Assembly: GCF_030816915.1 (NCBI RefSeq) | Contig: NZ_JAUSYN010000002.1 | Span: 496,001-560,000, forward strand | Origin: Streptomyces sp. B3I8 | GTDB lineage: Bacteria; Actinomycetota; Actinomycetes; Streptomycetales; Streptomycetaceae | Length of the DNA: 64,000 nucleotides | Direction of reading: 5' to 3' | Part shown: positions 16,969 through 25,159 of the stretch, in pieces | How positions within the stretch are numbered: position 1 is the stretch's first letter | How the letters are laid out: the number at the start of each line of letters is the position of its first letter | Program-made: the position numbers and the translations under genes | Notes under the pieces: generated by a model | What the model was told of the DNA's origin: nothing | Database searches by the model: none | Seen by the model: the letters and a program-made list of their open reading frames with translations, nothing else

Positions 16969-18387
16969 GTGAACGATGTCGGCCTCGCCTCCGGTCCCTG
17001 GCCCGTGCTCGTGCTGGCGCGCGCCGCGACGGAGGCCGATCTGTCCGCCGCGAGAGCGCAGATGGGTTTCTCCCTGGCCTGGCACATCGTCGTGGCCTGC
17101 CTCGGGGTCGGGCTACCCGCGCTCACCCTCCTCGCGGAATGGCTCGGCATCCGGCGCGACGACCCCTCGCTGAAGCTGCTGGCCCGCCGCTGGGCGCGGG
17201 CCATGGGCGTGCTGTTCGCGGTGGGCGCGGTGTCCGGAACGATCCTCAGTTTCGAGATGGGGCTGCTGTGGCCCGGCCTGATGGGCAGGTTCGGCCAGGT
17301 CATCGGGTTGCCCTTCGCGCTGGAGGGCATCGCGTTCTTCATCGAGGCGATCTTCCTCGGCATCTACCTCTACGCCTGGGACCGGCTGTCCCCGCGCCGG
17401 CACCTGCTCACCGGCATCCCCATCGTGGTCGCGGGCACGGCCTCCGCCTTCTTCGTGGTCTGCGCCAACGCCTGGATGAACCAGCCACGCGGTTACACCC
17501 TGCGCGACGGCAAGGTCGTCCAGGTGGACCCGTGGGCGGCGATGCTCAACCCGGCCGCCCCGCCGCAGACGGTGCACATGATCCTCGCCGCGTTCATGGT
17601 GGCGTCGTTCCTGACCGCGTCCGTCTACGCGGTGGCGCTGCTCCGGGGCCGCCGGGACGCGTACCACCGGGCCGGCTTCGCCATCCCGTTCGCCTTCGGC
17701 GCCGTGGTGACCCCGTTCCAGATCGTGGTCGGCGACTGGGCCGCCCGCTTCCTGGCGGACTACCAGCCGATGAAACTCGCCGCGATCGAGGGGGTGTACC
17801 ACACCGGCTCCCATGTGCCGCTCACCGTCGGCGGAGTGGCCGGGAAGGACGGGCTCGAGTACGGGCTGGAGGTTCCCGACGGCCTGTCCCTGCTGGTCGG
17901 ATACCGGCCCGGCACGGTGGTGCGGGGGCTGAACGAGGTGCCGCGCGCCCAGTGGCCGGCGGTCACGGGGGTGCACTGGGCGTTCGACCTGATGGTCGCG
18001 GTCGGGTTCTTCCTGCTGGGGCTCGGCCTGTGGCTGCTGCTGGCCTGGTGGCGCACCCGGCGCTCCGGCGGCGCCCTGCTGGACCGGCGCGGCAGCCGAC
18101 TGCTGCTGGCGCTGGTCGCACTGGCCGGGCCGGCCTCCGTCGTGGCGCTGGAGAGCGGCTGGTCCGTCACCGAGCTGGGCCGGCAGCCCTGGATCGTCTA
18201 CGGCGTGATGAGCGTGCGGGACGCGGTCAATCCGGCACCCGGGCTGATGACCGGGCTGTGGCTGGTGCTGGTGGTGTACGCCGCGATGACCGCGGCGACG
18301 TGGTACGTGCTGCGCCGCCTGGCCCGGAACACGGCCGTACCGGCCGCACCCCAGGACGCGGACGTGCGCGGTTATCCCGTCGTCTGA
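16969..18387 (+). CDS. cydA: Cytochrome bd-type quinol oxidase subunit I
   Basis: The 472-aa membrane protein has about nine transmembrane helices. Predicted haem ligands are His39 (SLAWHIVVA), His203 (QTVHMILAAF) and Met342 (FDLMVAVG), and the GRQPWIVYGV signature is present. The periplasmic quinol loop is short, so it belongs to the short-Q-loop group, which includes cyanide-insensitive oxidases. It oxidises menaquinol and reduces oxygen without proton pumping. GTG 16969 follows GGGAG by 5 nt. cydB follows after 82 bp, but no cydCD assembly transporter genes are here. Confidence 0.94.
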   Translation: MNDVGLASGPWPVLVLARAATEADLSAARAQMGFSLAWHIVVACLGVGLPALTLLAEWLGIRRDDPSLKLLARRWARAMGVLFAVGAVSGTILSFEMGLLWPGLMGRFGQVIGLPFALEGIAFFIEAIFLGIYLYAWDRLSPRRHLLTGIPIVVAGTASAFFVVCANAWMNQPRGYTLRDGKVVQVDPWAAMLNPAAPPQTVHMILAAFMVASFLTASVYAVALLRGRRDAYHRAGFAIPFAFGAVVTPFQIVVGDWAARFLADYQPMKLAAIEGVYHTGSHVPLTVGGVAGKDGLEYGLEVPDGLSLLVGYRPGTVVRGLNEVPRAQWPAVTGVHWAFDLMVAVGFFLLGLGLWLLLAWWRTRRSGGALLDRRGSRLLLALVALAGPASVVALESGWSVTELGRQPWIVYGVMSVRDAVNPAPGLMTGLWLVLVVYAAMTAATWYVLRRLARNTAVPAAPQDADVRGYPVV

Positions 18388-18469
18388 CACACCCGGCTCA
18401 CCCGCTCCCCCGTCCCCACGGCCACGCCCCGTTTCCCCCGTCCGTCCGCGCCTGCCCCTTGGAGGCACC

Positions 18470-19531
18470 GTGCTCGCCGACATCGCCCTCGCCGTCATGT
18501 GGATCGGGCTGACCTGCTACGCGCTGTTCGGCGGCGCCGACTTCGGGGCGGGCGTCTGGGACCTGCTCGCCGGCGGCGCCCGCCGGGGGCGGGAGCAGCG
18601 GCGGCTCATCGAGCACAGCATCGGGCCGGTCTGGGAGGCGAACCACGTCTGGCTGATCTTCGTGATCGTGCTGCTGTGGTCGGCGTTCTCGCCGGTCTTC
18701 GCGGCCGTGATGTCGACGCTGTACCTGCCGCTGACCCTGGCCGCCCTGGGCATCATCGCGCGGGGTGCCGCCTTCGCGTTCCGCAAGGCCAGCACCGAAC
18801 TGTGGCAGCAGCGGCTGTTCGGCGCCTGCTTCGCCGTGTCCTCGGTGGTCACCCCGTTCTTCCTCGGCACCGTCGCCGGCGGGGTGGCCTCCGGTCGGGT
18901 GCCGCCGGGCCTCGCCCACGGTGACGTGCTCACCAGTTGGCTCAACCCCACCTCGGTGCTCGGCGGGGTCCTCGCGGTGCTCGCCTGCGCCCACTTGGCG
19001 GCCGTGTACCTGTGCGCGGACGCGGCCCGGGCGGGCGAGGAAGCGCTGGCGCGGGCGTTCTCGCACCGGGCCGTGCTCAGCGGGCTGTCCAGTGGTGCCG
19101 TCGCGCTGGCCGGTACTGCCGTGCTGCGAAGGGACGCGCCGGACCTCTTCCACGGGCTCACCCACCGGGCGTTGCCGCTGGTGGTGCTCAGCGCGGTCGC
19201 CGGTGCCGTCGGACTGGGGCTGCTGCGCACGCGGCACTACGTCGCGGCGCGGGCGGCGGCCGCGGCCGCCGTCGCGGCGATCCTCTGGGCGTGGGGAGCC
19301 GCCCAGTACCCGGCCATGCTGGTCGGCAGCCTGACGGTGGACGGGGCCGCCTCGCAGTCCTCGGTCCTGTCCGCCTGTCTGATCGTCCTGGCCTGCGGCG
19401 CGGTCCTGCTCGTGCCCTCGCTGTGGCTGCTGTACGGAACGTTCCAGCGGGCGGACGGGGCGGGCCGGTCCGCGTCCGGCGGGCCGGGGCACGGCGGGGA
19501 TGCGGGGTCGGCGGGCGACTCCCGCGTATGA
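18470..19531 (+). CDS. cydB: Cytochrome bd-type quinol oxidase subunit II
   Basis: The 353-aa polytopic protein begins with the diagnostic WIGLTCYALFGGADFGAGVWDLL helix and has the GPVWEANHVWLIF motif of CydB, with about nine membrane segments in all. It pairs with CydA to form the oxidase. The start is GTG 18470, preceded by CTTGGAGG. The C-terminal 25 residues are Gly/Ala/Asp-rich and probably cytoplasmic and disordered. Co-transcription with cydA is very likely. Confidence 0.94.
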   Translation: MLADIALAVMWIGLTCYALFGGADFGAGVWDLLAGGARRGREQRRLIEHSIGPVWEANHVWLIFVIVLLWSAFSPVFAAVMSTLYLPLTLAALGIIARGAAFAFRKASTELWQQRLFGACFAVSSVVTPFFLGTVAGGVASGRVPPGLAHGDVLTSWLNPTSVLGGVLAVLACAHLAAVYLCADAARAGEEALARAFSHRAVLSGLSSGAVALAGTAVLRRDAPDLFHGLTHRALPLVVLSAVAGAVGLGLLRTRHYVAARAAAAAAVAAILWAWGAAQYPAMLVGSLTVDGAASQSSVLSACLIVLACGAVLLVPSLWLLYGTFQRADGAGRSASGGPGHGGDAGSAGDSRV

Positions 19532-19603
19532 CGGCGACCGACCGGGGCACCCGGCCCGCGCACACCGTCCGCGCACGCCGGAGCGCGGCCCGGACCCGCC
19601 CAG

Positions 19604-19645
19604 TCCCCTGTCCCCTGTCCCCTGTCCCCTGTCCCCTGTCCCCTG
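19604..19645. repeat. 7-bp microsatellite, six perfect copies (TCCCCTG)n
   Basis: Six perfect copies of TCCCCTG run head to tail, followed by a partial seventh. They end just before the GGAGG ribosome-binding site of the DUF1360 gene, so they lie in its 5' untranslated region. The unit is not a multiple of three and no coding frame runs through it convincingly. Confidence 0.9.
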
Positions 19646-19660
19646 TCCCACGGAGGAAGC

Positions 19661-20158
19661 ATGACGAGCAACAGCGTCGCCCGCGGCTACGACACCGAGG
19701 AGAACGTGCCCCTGGCGGGGTACGCCACCGTCGCGGCGACCTTCGTGGCCTCACTCGCGACGTTCGCCGTCGTCGTCCGGCGCCGCGGGGTGAGCCTGCC
19801 GGAGCGGGTGCCGCCGTACGACCTGCTCCTGCTCGGTGCGGCGACGTACAAGACGTCCCGGCTGCTGACCAAGGACAAGATCACCGCCTTCCTGCGGGCG
19901 CCGTTCACCCGGCGGCAGGAGGACACCACCGCCGGCGAGGTGATGGACGAGCCCAAGGGCGACGGGCTGCGGCTCGCCGTGGGCGATCTGCTGTCCTGTC
20001 CGTTCTGCGCGGCCGCGTGGACGGCGGGCGGACTGGTGGCGACGTACGCGGTGGCGCCGCGCGCCGCGCGGCTGGTGTGCGCGGGCTTCGGGGCGATGAC
20101 GCTGGCGGACTGGCTGCAGTACGCGTGGACGTGGACGCAGGAGAAGGCGGAGGGTTGA
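19661..20158 (+). CDS. DUF1360 domain-containing membrane protein
   Basis: The 165-aa protein has two to three hydrophobic segments: one near residues 20-40, one around the LLSCPFCAAAWTAG motif at about 110-125, and one close to the end. The CPFC-A-W motif and YKTSRLLTKDKITAFLRAPF are typical of DUF1360, a family of unknown function also found in Bacillus spore-coat clusters. Its ATG follows CGGAGGAAGC. It is 130 bp downstream of cydB and could be co-transcribed with the oxidase genes. Confidence 0.88.
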   Translation: MTSNSVARGYDTEENVPLAGYATVAATFVASLATFAVVVRRRGVSLPERVPPYDLLLLGAATYKTSRLLTKDKITAFLRAPFTRRQEDTTAGEVMDEPKGDGLRLAVGDLLSCPFCAAAWTAGGLVATYAVAPRAARLVCAGFGAMTLADWLQYAWTWTQEKAEG

Positions 20159-20279
20159 CGCCTTCCCTCCGGGGGTCGGCCGGGGTCGCTCCTGAGGTCT
20201 CGCTCCCAGGGGCGGGGAGACCGCTCGAGGACTCGGGTGGGGCTGGTTCGTCGGCGGGTGCGGGTGGGGCCGTGGCGGG

Positions 20280-20300
20280 CCGCGCGGTTCCCCCGCCCCT
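20280..20300. repeat. Streptomyces intergenic GCGCGG/GGGGCG element, copy 1
   Basis: CCGCGCGGTTC followed by CCCCGCCCCT matches the element seen also at 43142-43162, 52561-52582 and 56298-56319. Such words are scattered at gene ends in Streptomyces genomes. Confidence 0.6.
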
Positions 20301-20385
20301 GAAGGGACGCGGCGTCGGCCCTGGAGCAGGAGCCGGGTCAGGTACGCACAGCCGCCGCCTCCCCGGGCGCCCGCGTGCTCTCCGT

Positions 20386-20417
20386 CGCGGGGGAGGGGGC
20401 CGGTGCCCTCCCCCGCG
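20386..20417. terminator. Bidirectional hairpin between convergent genes
   Basis: Perfect 12-bp arms CGCGGGGGAGGG and CCCTCCCCCGCG enclose an 8-nt loop. It lacks a T-tract, as is common for streptomycete terminators, and lies 69 bp beyond the lhgO stop. Confidence 0.6.
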
Positions 20418-20486
20418 GCGGCACGCCCGAGCCCCTGGCACCGCCCGGCGGCACCGGTTGGCCCGAACCGCTTCCGGCGCCGGGCG

Positions 20487-21695
20487 TCAGACGCCGGACA
20501 CGTCGCCGAACACCGCGTCGGTGATGTGCTCGGCGATCGCCAGGGAGGCCGTCGCGGCCGGTGAGGGCGCGTTGCGCACGGCGGTGATCCGGCCCGTCCG
20601 GTGGATGCGGAAGTCGTCCACGAGGGTGCCGTCGGGGTCCAGCGCCTGGGCACGCACTCCGGCGCCGCCGCGGACCACGTCGGCGACGCCGACCCCGGGC
20701 ACGTAGCGGCCCGCGTCCTTCATGAAGGCCGCCCGGGACAGCGAGCCCCGGTACTCCTTGAGGCCGGTCCGCCAGTGCCGGGCGGCCATCCGCCAGGTAC
20801 CCGGGTAGGCGGCGAGCCGCGCGAGGTCCCGCGGCGAGACCTGGGAGCGCCGGTAGCCCTCGCGGGCGAGCGCCAGGACGGCGTTGGGGCCGACCTCGAC
20901 CGAGCCGTCGACGCGCGGGGTGAAGTGCACGCCGAGGAACGGGTACCGCGGGTCGGGCACGGGGTAGACGAGGCCGCGCACGAGGTGTGCCCGCTCGGGT
21001 CTGAGGAGCATGTACTCGCCCCGGAACGGGACGATCCGCGGCTCCTCGCTGTCCCGCGCGAGCCGGGCGACGGAGTCGGACCGCAGCCCGGCGCAGAGCA
21101 CCAGCCGGTCGACGCGGACCGCCTCCTGTCCGGAGGCCACCTCGATGCCGCCAGGCACGCGGGTGATCGAGGCGACCGGGAAGCCGAGCCGGACCTCGCC
21201 GCCCGCCGCCTCGATGTCCTTGGCGAACTCCCGGGCGATCGCCGGGTAGTCGGTGATGGCGGTGCGCGGGGAGTGCAGGGCCGCGAGGCCGCCCGCGTGC
21301 GGCTCGATCTCCTTGATCTCCTCCTTGGAGACCTTGCGCAGTTCGGGCACATGGTTGTTCCTGGCCCGCTCGTAGAGGTTCTCCATCCGGCCCAGTTCGT
21401 CCGGACGCACGGCCACGACGAGCTTGCCGATCTCCTCGTACGGCAGCCCGCGGTCCCGGCAGTACTCGCGCAGCAGGGCCACGCCCCGCACGGTCAGTCG
21501 GGCCTTGAGGCTGCCGGGCGGGTAGTAGATGCCGGCGTGCACCACACCGGAGTTGTGGCCGGTCTGGTGGACGGCGACCCTGGACTCCTTCTCCAGGACG
21601 ACCACCCGGGTGCCGGGGCGGCGCAGGGCGATGTGGCGTCCGGTGGCCAGACCCACGATGCCGGCGCCGACGATGCCGATCGTCTCGTCAGCCAT
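20487..21695 (-). CDS. lhgO: L-2-hydroxyglutarate oxidase-like FAD-dependent oxidoreductase
   Basis: The 402-aa DAO-family flavoprotein has the dinucleotide-binding motif GIVGAGIVGLATGRH at the N-terminus, the QTGHNSGVVHAGIYYPPGS segment diagnostic of LhgO, and a C-terminal RGGAGVRAQALDPDG loop. LhgO oxidises L-2-hydroxyglutarate to 2-oxoglutarate, passing electrons to the quinone pool. ATG 21695 follows a strong AAGGAGGA site. It is the last gene of the GntR-led operon. The reading frame of the decayed VOC gene upstream runs into it without a stop. Confidence 0.92.
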   Translation of the reverse strand: MADETIGIVGAGIVGLATGRHIALRRPGTRVVVLEKESRVAVHQTGHNSGVVHAGIYYPPGSLKARLTVRGVALLREYCRDRGLPYEEIGKLVVAVRPDELGRMENLYERARNNHVPELRKVSKEEIKEIEPHAGGLAALHSPRTAITDYPAIAREFAKDIEAAGGEVRLGFPVASITRVPGGIEVASGQEAVRVDRLVLCAGLRSDSVARLARDSEEPRIVPFRGEYMLLRPERAHLVRGLVYPVPDPRYPFLGVHFTPRVDGSVEVGPNAVLALAREGYRRSQVSPRDLARLAAYPGTWRMAARHWRTGLKEYRGSLSRAAFMKDAGRYVPGVGVADVVRGGAGVRAQALDPDGTLVDDFRIHRTGRITAVRNAPSPAATASLAIAEHITDAVFGDVSGV

Positions 21696-21891
21696 CGGCG
21701 TCCTCCTTCTCTGTCGTGCCGCTCCCGCCGCGGCGTCGGACGCCGCGGTGGGCGGCGGCCGAGGGCGCGGCGGAAAAAGCGAGGGACGTGCTCTCCCTGC
21801 GACTTGTACGCCGTCCCGGGGTCCCGGAACCCTCCACGACGCAAGTGGCCCGCATCCCTGGGCAGGGCGCGGGCCACCGCGCGAACGACCG

Positions 21892-22314
21892 TCAGCCGCC
21901 CGTCGGTCGACGGCCGGCGTGCCGTGAGCGTGGAAGGACTCGATGGCCTTCGGGCGCCGGGCCTGGCCCTTCTTCCGTTCGGCCTCCGTCCGGGTGAGCA
22001 ACGGCCAGTCCGGTACCGGCACCAGGCGGGTGAGCGGGTCGCACAGCTCGACGCGGTTGCCGCCCGGCTCGTGGAGGTAGAGGAAGAACGTCTGCCGGAT
22101 GGCGTGCTCGTGCGGGCCGGTCCCGATGAACACGCCGGTGTCCGGGGCGAGTTCGGCCGCGCGCAGGATGTCCTCGCGGGTGTCGGTGGCGCACGCGAGG
22201 TGGTGCGGCCTGCCCCGCGAGCCGGTCCCGATCCTCAGTGTGGACGCGTCGAGGTCGGGGGGTGAGCAGTTGGACGTGCCCGAGGTGGGCGATGTCTCCC
22301 GGCGGCGGAGTCAT
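21892..22314 (-). pseudogene. Remnant of a catechol 2,3-dioxygenase-like VOC protein
   Basis: The ATG at 22314 opens a family-typical start (PPPGDIAHLGHVQLLTP). Immediately afterwards a six-C run on the coding strand shifts the frame; five C would restore DLDAS. In the other frame the C-terminal part of the family is clear: PHHLACATDTREDILRAAEL, then IRQTFFLYLHEPGGNRVEL and SFHAHGTP. The central part expected between these ends, roughly 180 residues in family members as I know them, is missing. No stop follows before lhgO, so the original stop is lost. The exact 3' end cannot be fixed. Confidence 0.8.
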
Positions 22315-22324
22315 CCGTGTCTCC

Positions 22325-23428
22325 TCAGGCGTGGCGGGCGGGGGCCGTGTCCGCGGACCGGGGGAACACCGTGCCGTCGAAGAGCTTGCGGGCGGTGCGG
22401 ACGACGGCCGTGCGCCGGGCCACCGGGAGGGCGCCCTCGGCGCCGTCCCCCGCGGGTGTGCCGACGCTGGTCTCGATGTCGAGGAAGCCGGTGGGGTGCT
22501 CGATGCGCAGCCGGTCGCCGTCGGGCAGCCGGGCCAGGTCGTGGCCGACGGCGCCCTCGATGCGCAGTGCGGCGCCTACGCCGGCGGCACCGAGCACGCC
22601 GATGGCGGTATGGCAGCGCACGGGGATGAAGGTACGGGTGGTGACCGTGCCGCCGTCACGGGGCGGGGCGAGCAGCGACATCTTGGGCACGGTGGTGTGC
22701 GCGATGTCGCCCAGTCCCATCAGCCGGCCGGCCGCCAGCCGGATCTCCCGCAGCCGGTCGGTGAGGGCGGTGTCCGCCTCCAGTTCCTCGGGCGCCTCGT
22801 AGCCGGTGATCCCGAGATCGGAGGCGGCGAGCAGGACCGTCGGCATGCCGTTGTCGACGCAGGTGACGTCGATGCCGGCGATCGTGTCGCGGATGTTGCC
22901 GGTGGGCAGCAGGGGGCTGTCGCCCGGGGGGAACTCGATGACCACGGGCGCCGCGGTGCCGGGGACGCCGGAGATCGCGGCGACGCCGGTGTGGTCGACG
23001 CGGCCGCCCGGGGTCGGGAACGTGGCGGTGGCGAGGTCACCGGTGTTGAGCATCCGGATGCGGACCGAGGTGTGTCCGTCCGCCGCGGGGACGAGTCCGC
23101 GTTCGACGGCGAAGGGGCCCACTCCGGCGAGCAGGTTGCCGCAGTTCTGCCGGTCGGACACCTCGGGGGTGTCCACGCCGATCTGGAGGAACAGGTAGTC
23201 GACGTCGGCTCCCGGGTGCGCGGAGGCGGAGACGACGGCGACCTTGCTGGTCAGCGGGTGGGCACCGCCGAGGCCGTCGATCTGGCGGGGGTCGGGACTG
23301 CCCATGACGCGCAGCAGCAGGTCGTCCCGGGCGGCCGGGTCGGCGGGGAGGTCCCCGGCGAGGAAGTAGGCGCCCTTGGAGGTGCCGCCCCGCAGCAGCA
23401 TGCAGGGGACCGCGTCGTATCCGGTCAT
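22325..23428 (-). CDS. galD: 4-oxalomesaconate tautomerase / PrpF-family isomerase
   Basis: The 367-aa protein of the PrpF/DUF453 fold has the signature MLLRGGTSKGAYFLAGDLP at the N-terminus, IDGLGGAHPLTSKVA and the QNCGNLLAGVG loop. In gallate and protocatechuate 4,5-cleavage pathways GalD converts keto and enol forms of 4-oxalomesaconate; PrpF homologues isomerise aconitates. The neighbouring aldolase supports the GalD role. ATG 23428 overlaps the galC stop by 4 bp. The gene symbol is by context and homology, not proof. Confidence 0.82.
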   Translation of the reverse strand: MTGYDAVPCMLLRGGTSKGAYFLAGDLPADPAARDDLLLRVMGSPDPRQIDGLGGAHPLTSKVAVVSASAHPGADVDYLFLQIGVDTPEVSDRQNCGNLLAGVGPFAVERGLVPAADGHTSVRIRMLNTGDLATATFPTPGGRVDHTGVAAISGVPGTAAPVVIEFPPGDSPLLPTGNIRDTIAGIDVTCVDNGMPTVLLAASDLGITGYEAPEELEADTALTDRLREIRLAAGRLMGLGDIAHTTVPKMSLLAPPRDGGTVTTRTFIPVRCHTAIGVLGAAGVGAALRIEGAVGHDLARLPDGDRLRIEHPTGFLDIETSVGTPAGDGAEGALPVARRTAVVRTARKLFDGTVFPRSADTAPARHA

Positions 23429-24135
23429 GCCCGCTCCCCCGGACGGAGGTGTTCCTCGTGGGACTCGTAGCGGACCCCGAGCCGCTCCAGGGTCTCGCGC
23501 AGGCCGTAGCGGTCGAGGCCGAGCTGTCCCTCCTGGAAGGCGGCGCGCGAGGCGGCCTCCTTGCGTTCGCGGGCCTCGGACGCCTCGGCCGTCTGGCGGG
23601 CGCGTTCGCGCGGTACGCACACCACGCCGTCGTCGTCGGCGAGGATCACGTCGCCGGGGCGGACCACCTGGCCGCCGATCGCGACGGGCACGTTGACGGA
23701 GCCGCCGGTGGCCTTGACGGTGCCCTGGGAGCTGACGGCGGCGGCCCAGGCGGGGAAGCCCATGGCCCGCAGTTCGGCGGTGTCGCGGATGCCCGCGTTG
23801 ATGACCAGGCCGCGCACCCCGCGCCGCCGCAGCGCGGTGGCGAACAGTTCGCCGAACATGCCGTCGGTGGAGGGCGAGGTGGTGGTGACGACCAGCAGGT
23901 CGCCCTCGCGGCACTGCTCGACCGCCGCGTGGATCATGAGGTTGTCGCCGGGCCAGGAGAGCACCGTCACGGCGGTGCCCGCGACCCGGATGTCCTGCTG
24001 GACCGGACGCAGATGGGTACCGAGCAGACCGGTGCGGCCCATCGCCTCGTGCACGGTGGCCACGCCGTACCCGGCGAGGGCCTCGACATCCTCGGCCGCC
24101 GCCCGGGGCGGTCCGGTGACGATCACTCCGCTCAT
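23425..24135 (-). CDS. galC: 4-carboxy-4-hydroxy-2-oxoadipate aldolase, RraA-like fold
   Basis: The 236-aa protein belongs to the RraA/HMG aldolase fold. Visible features are YGVATVHEAMGRTG, the GDLLVVTTT strand, the GLVINAGIRDTAEL active-site loop with Arg and Asp, and PGDVILADDDGVVCVP binding the divalent metal. LigK/GalC/ProA enzymes cleave 4-carboxy-4-hydroxy-2-oxoadipate to pyruvate plus oxaloacetate and also decarboxylate oxaloacetate. The ATG at 24135 overlaps the stop of a 28-aa ORF by 4 bp. Its own stop overlaps the galD start. Confidence 0.85.
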   Translation of the reverse strand: MSGVIVTGPPRAAAEDVEALAGYGVATVHEAMGRTGLLGTHLRPVQQDIRVAGTAVTVLSWPGDNLMIHAAVEQCREGDLLVVTTTSPSTDGMFGELFATALRRRGVRGLVINAGIRDTAELRAMGFPAWAAAVSSQGTVKATGGSVNVPVAIGGQVVRPGDVILADDDGVVCVPRERARQTAEASEARERKEAASRAAFQEGQLGLDRYGLRETLERLGVRYESHEEHLRPGERA

Positions 24136-24218
24136 GCCGCCTCCTCCGTCTCCCGGGGGCGGACCGCTTCGGCGGGGTCGGCGGGAGGGGGTACGGCGGG
24201 CGCGTCGGCGTCGGTCAT
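24132..24218 (-). CDS. 28-aa ORF translationally coupled to the aldolase gene
   Basis: ATG 24218 lies 7 nt after a strong GAGGAGA site and opens MTDADAPAVPPPADPAEAV, ending Glu-Glu-Ala-Ala. Its TGA overlaps the aldolase ATG (ATGA). The product is Pro/Ala/Glu-rich and resembles nothing I know. It may be a leader that couples translation, or the leftover end of a deleted gene. The operon lacks the hydratase expected beside galC and galD. Confidence 0.5.
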   Translation of the reverse strand: MTDADAPAVPPPADPAEAVRPRETEEAA

Positions 24219-24262
24219 GCTGCGGTCTCCTCGGTGACAGGTGGGCGCGCCCGCCCCCGGCG

Positions 24263-24916
24263 TCAGTCGCGGCGGTACGCCTCGATCACGCTGCTGAGGT
24301 GGGCGCGGACGGCCGCGTCGGCCGCCCGGGAATCCCTGGCCCGGATCGCCTCGATCATGGCCAGGTGCTCGTTCAGGGACTGCTGCGGGCGTCCGGGGCG
24401 CAGCGCCAACTGGAAACGGTGGCGTACCAGTTGAGCGTTGAGGCGGTCCAGCAGTTCCACGGCCACCTGCTGGCCGGAGATCTGCAGGATGCGGCCGTGC
24501 AGTTCGGTGTTGAGGTCCGAGTAGGTCAGCGGCTCGCCGGCGGCGACGGCCTTGGTCATGGCCTCGCCGAGGTCGGCCAGCCCGGTGAGCTGCTCGTCAC
24601 TGGCCATGACGGCCGCCTTGGCCGCGCACAGCCCTTCCAGGACCATCCGGCACTCGGTGATGGCGACGGCCTCCTCCACCGACACCACTCGTACCCGGGA
24701 CCCGCGGTTGCGGATCCGTTCGACGAGGCCCTCCGACGCCAGATCGATCAGTGCCGCCCGGATGCTGGCCCGGGTGACTCCGAACTCCTCGGCCAGTTCG
24801 TTCTCCACCAGCCGCTGGGCCGGAGCCATCTCACCGCGCAGGATCGCCTGCCGCAGCTTCGCGAACGCGAGCTGTTTGGCCTGCTCCCCGGTGCCCGGCC
24901 GGGCCTCGTTCGGCAT
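24263..24916 (-). CDS. GntR-family regulator with FCD effector domain
   Basis: The 217-aa protein has an N-terminal winged helix (LRQAILRGEMAPAQRLVENELAEEFGVTRASIRAAL) and a C-terminal all-helical FCD domain. The metal/ligand positions are visible: Asp in YSDLNTELHGRIL, and the NEHLAMIEAI and RAHLSSVIEAY helices. FCD regulators usually respond to organic acids of the pathway they control. It precedes the galC-galD-lhgO genes in the same direction and lies next to the AT-rich operator at 24961, so it probably regulates itself and this operon. Confidence 0.93.
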   Translation of the reverse strand: MPNEARPGTGEQAKQLAFAKLRQAILRGEMAPAQRLVENELAEEFGVTRASIRAALIDLASEGLVERIRNRGSRVRVVSVEEAVAITECRMVLEGLCAAKAAVMASDEQLTGLADLGEAMTKAVAAGEPLTYSDLNTELHGRILQISGQQVAVELLDRLNAQLVRHRFQLALRPGRPQQSLNEHLAMIEAIRARDSRAADAAVRAHLSSVIEAYRRD

Positions 24917-24960
24917 GTGCCCTCCCTGAATGAGTGCCTGTCGAACGTAAATCTATCGCG

Positions 24961-24982
24961 ACAAGATTGTCAACAATTTTGT
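24961..24982. promoter_or_regulatory. Phased GntR operator candidate: four alternating half-sites
   Basis: Half-sites ACAA (24961), TTGT (24967), ACAA (24973) and TTGT (24979) repeat with exact 6-bp spacing. They create three overlapping palindromes. This AT-rich stretch stands out in GC-rich DNA and lies 45 bp upstream of the GntR start, in the interval shared with the aquaporin gene. Confidence 0.65.
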
Positions 24983-25159
24983 TCGCCAAGTGCGGGCACT
25001 CCCTCGCGACGGCCGAACGTGCGGGATCCGGGTGACTGGCCGAGAGTGAAGGCGCGGTCGTGGCGAAATAGTCGGCGCATGCCCGGATGCACCACCGGGA
25101 AGTCGAGCGGACACTGACACAGAACAACACCATGGTTACCGGAGAAAGGCGGCGCCCCT

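Larger units (their letters stand above)
20159..20486. other. 328-bp convergent intergenic region with palindromic element
   Basis: No gene is seen between the DUF1360 gene and lhgO, which converge here. It contains a copy of the Streptomyces CCGCGCGGTTC palindromic element at 20280-20300 and a strong hairpin at 20386-20417. Confidence 0.6.

Noticed and set aside
20487..22133. A fused VOC-LhgO protein
   Set aside because: The frame is open only because the VOC stop was lost; lhgO has its own strong ribosome-binding site and family-typical start.
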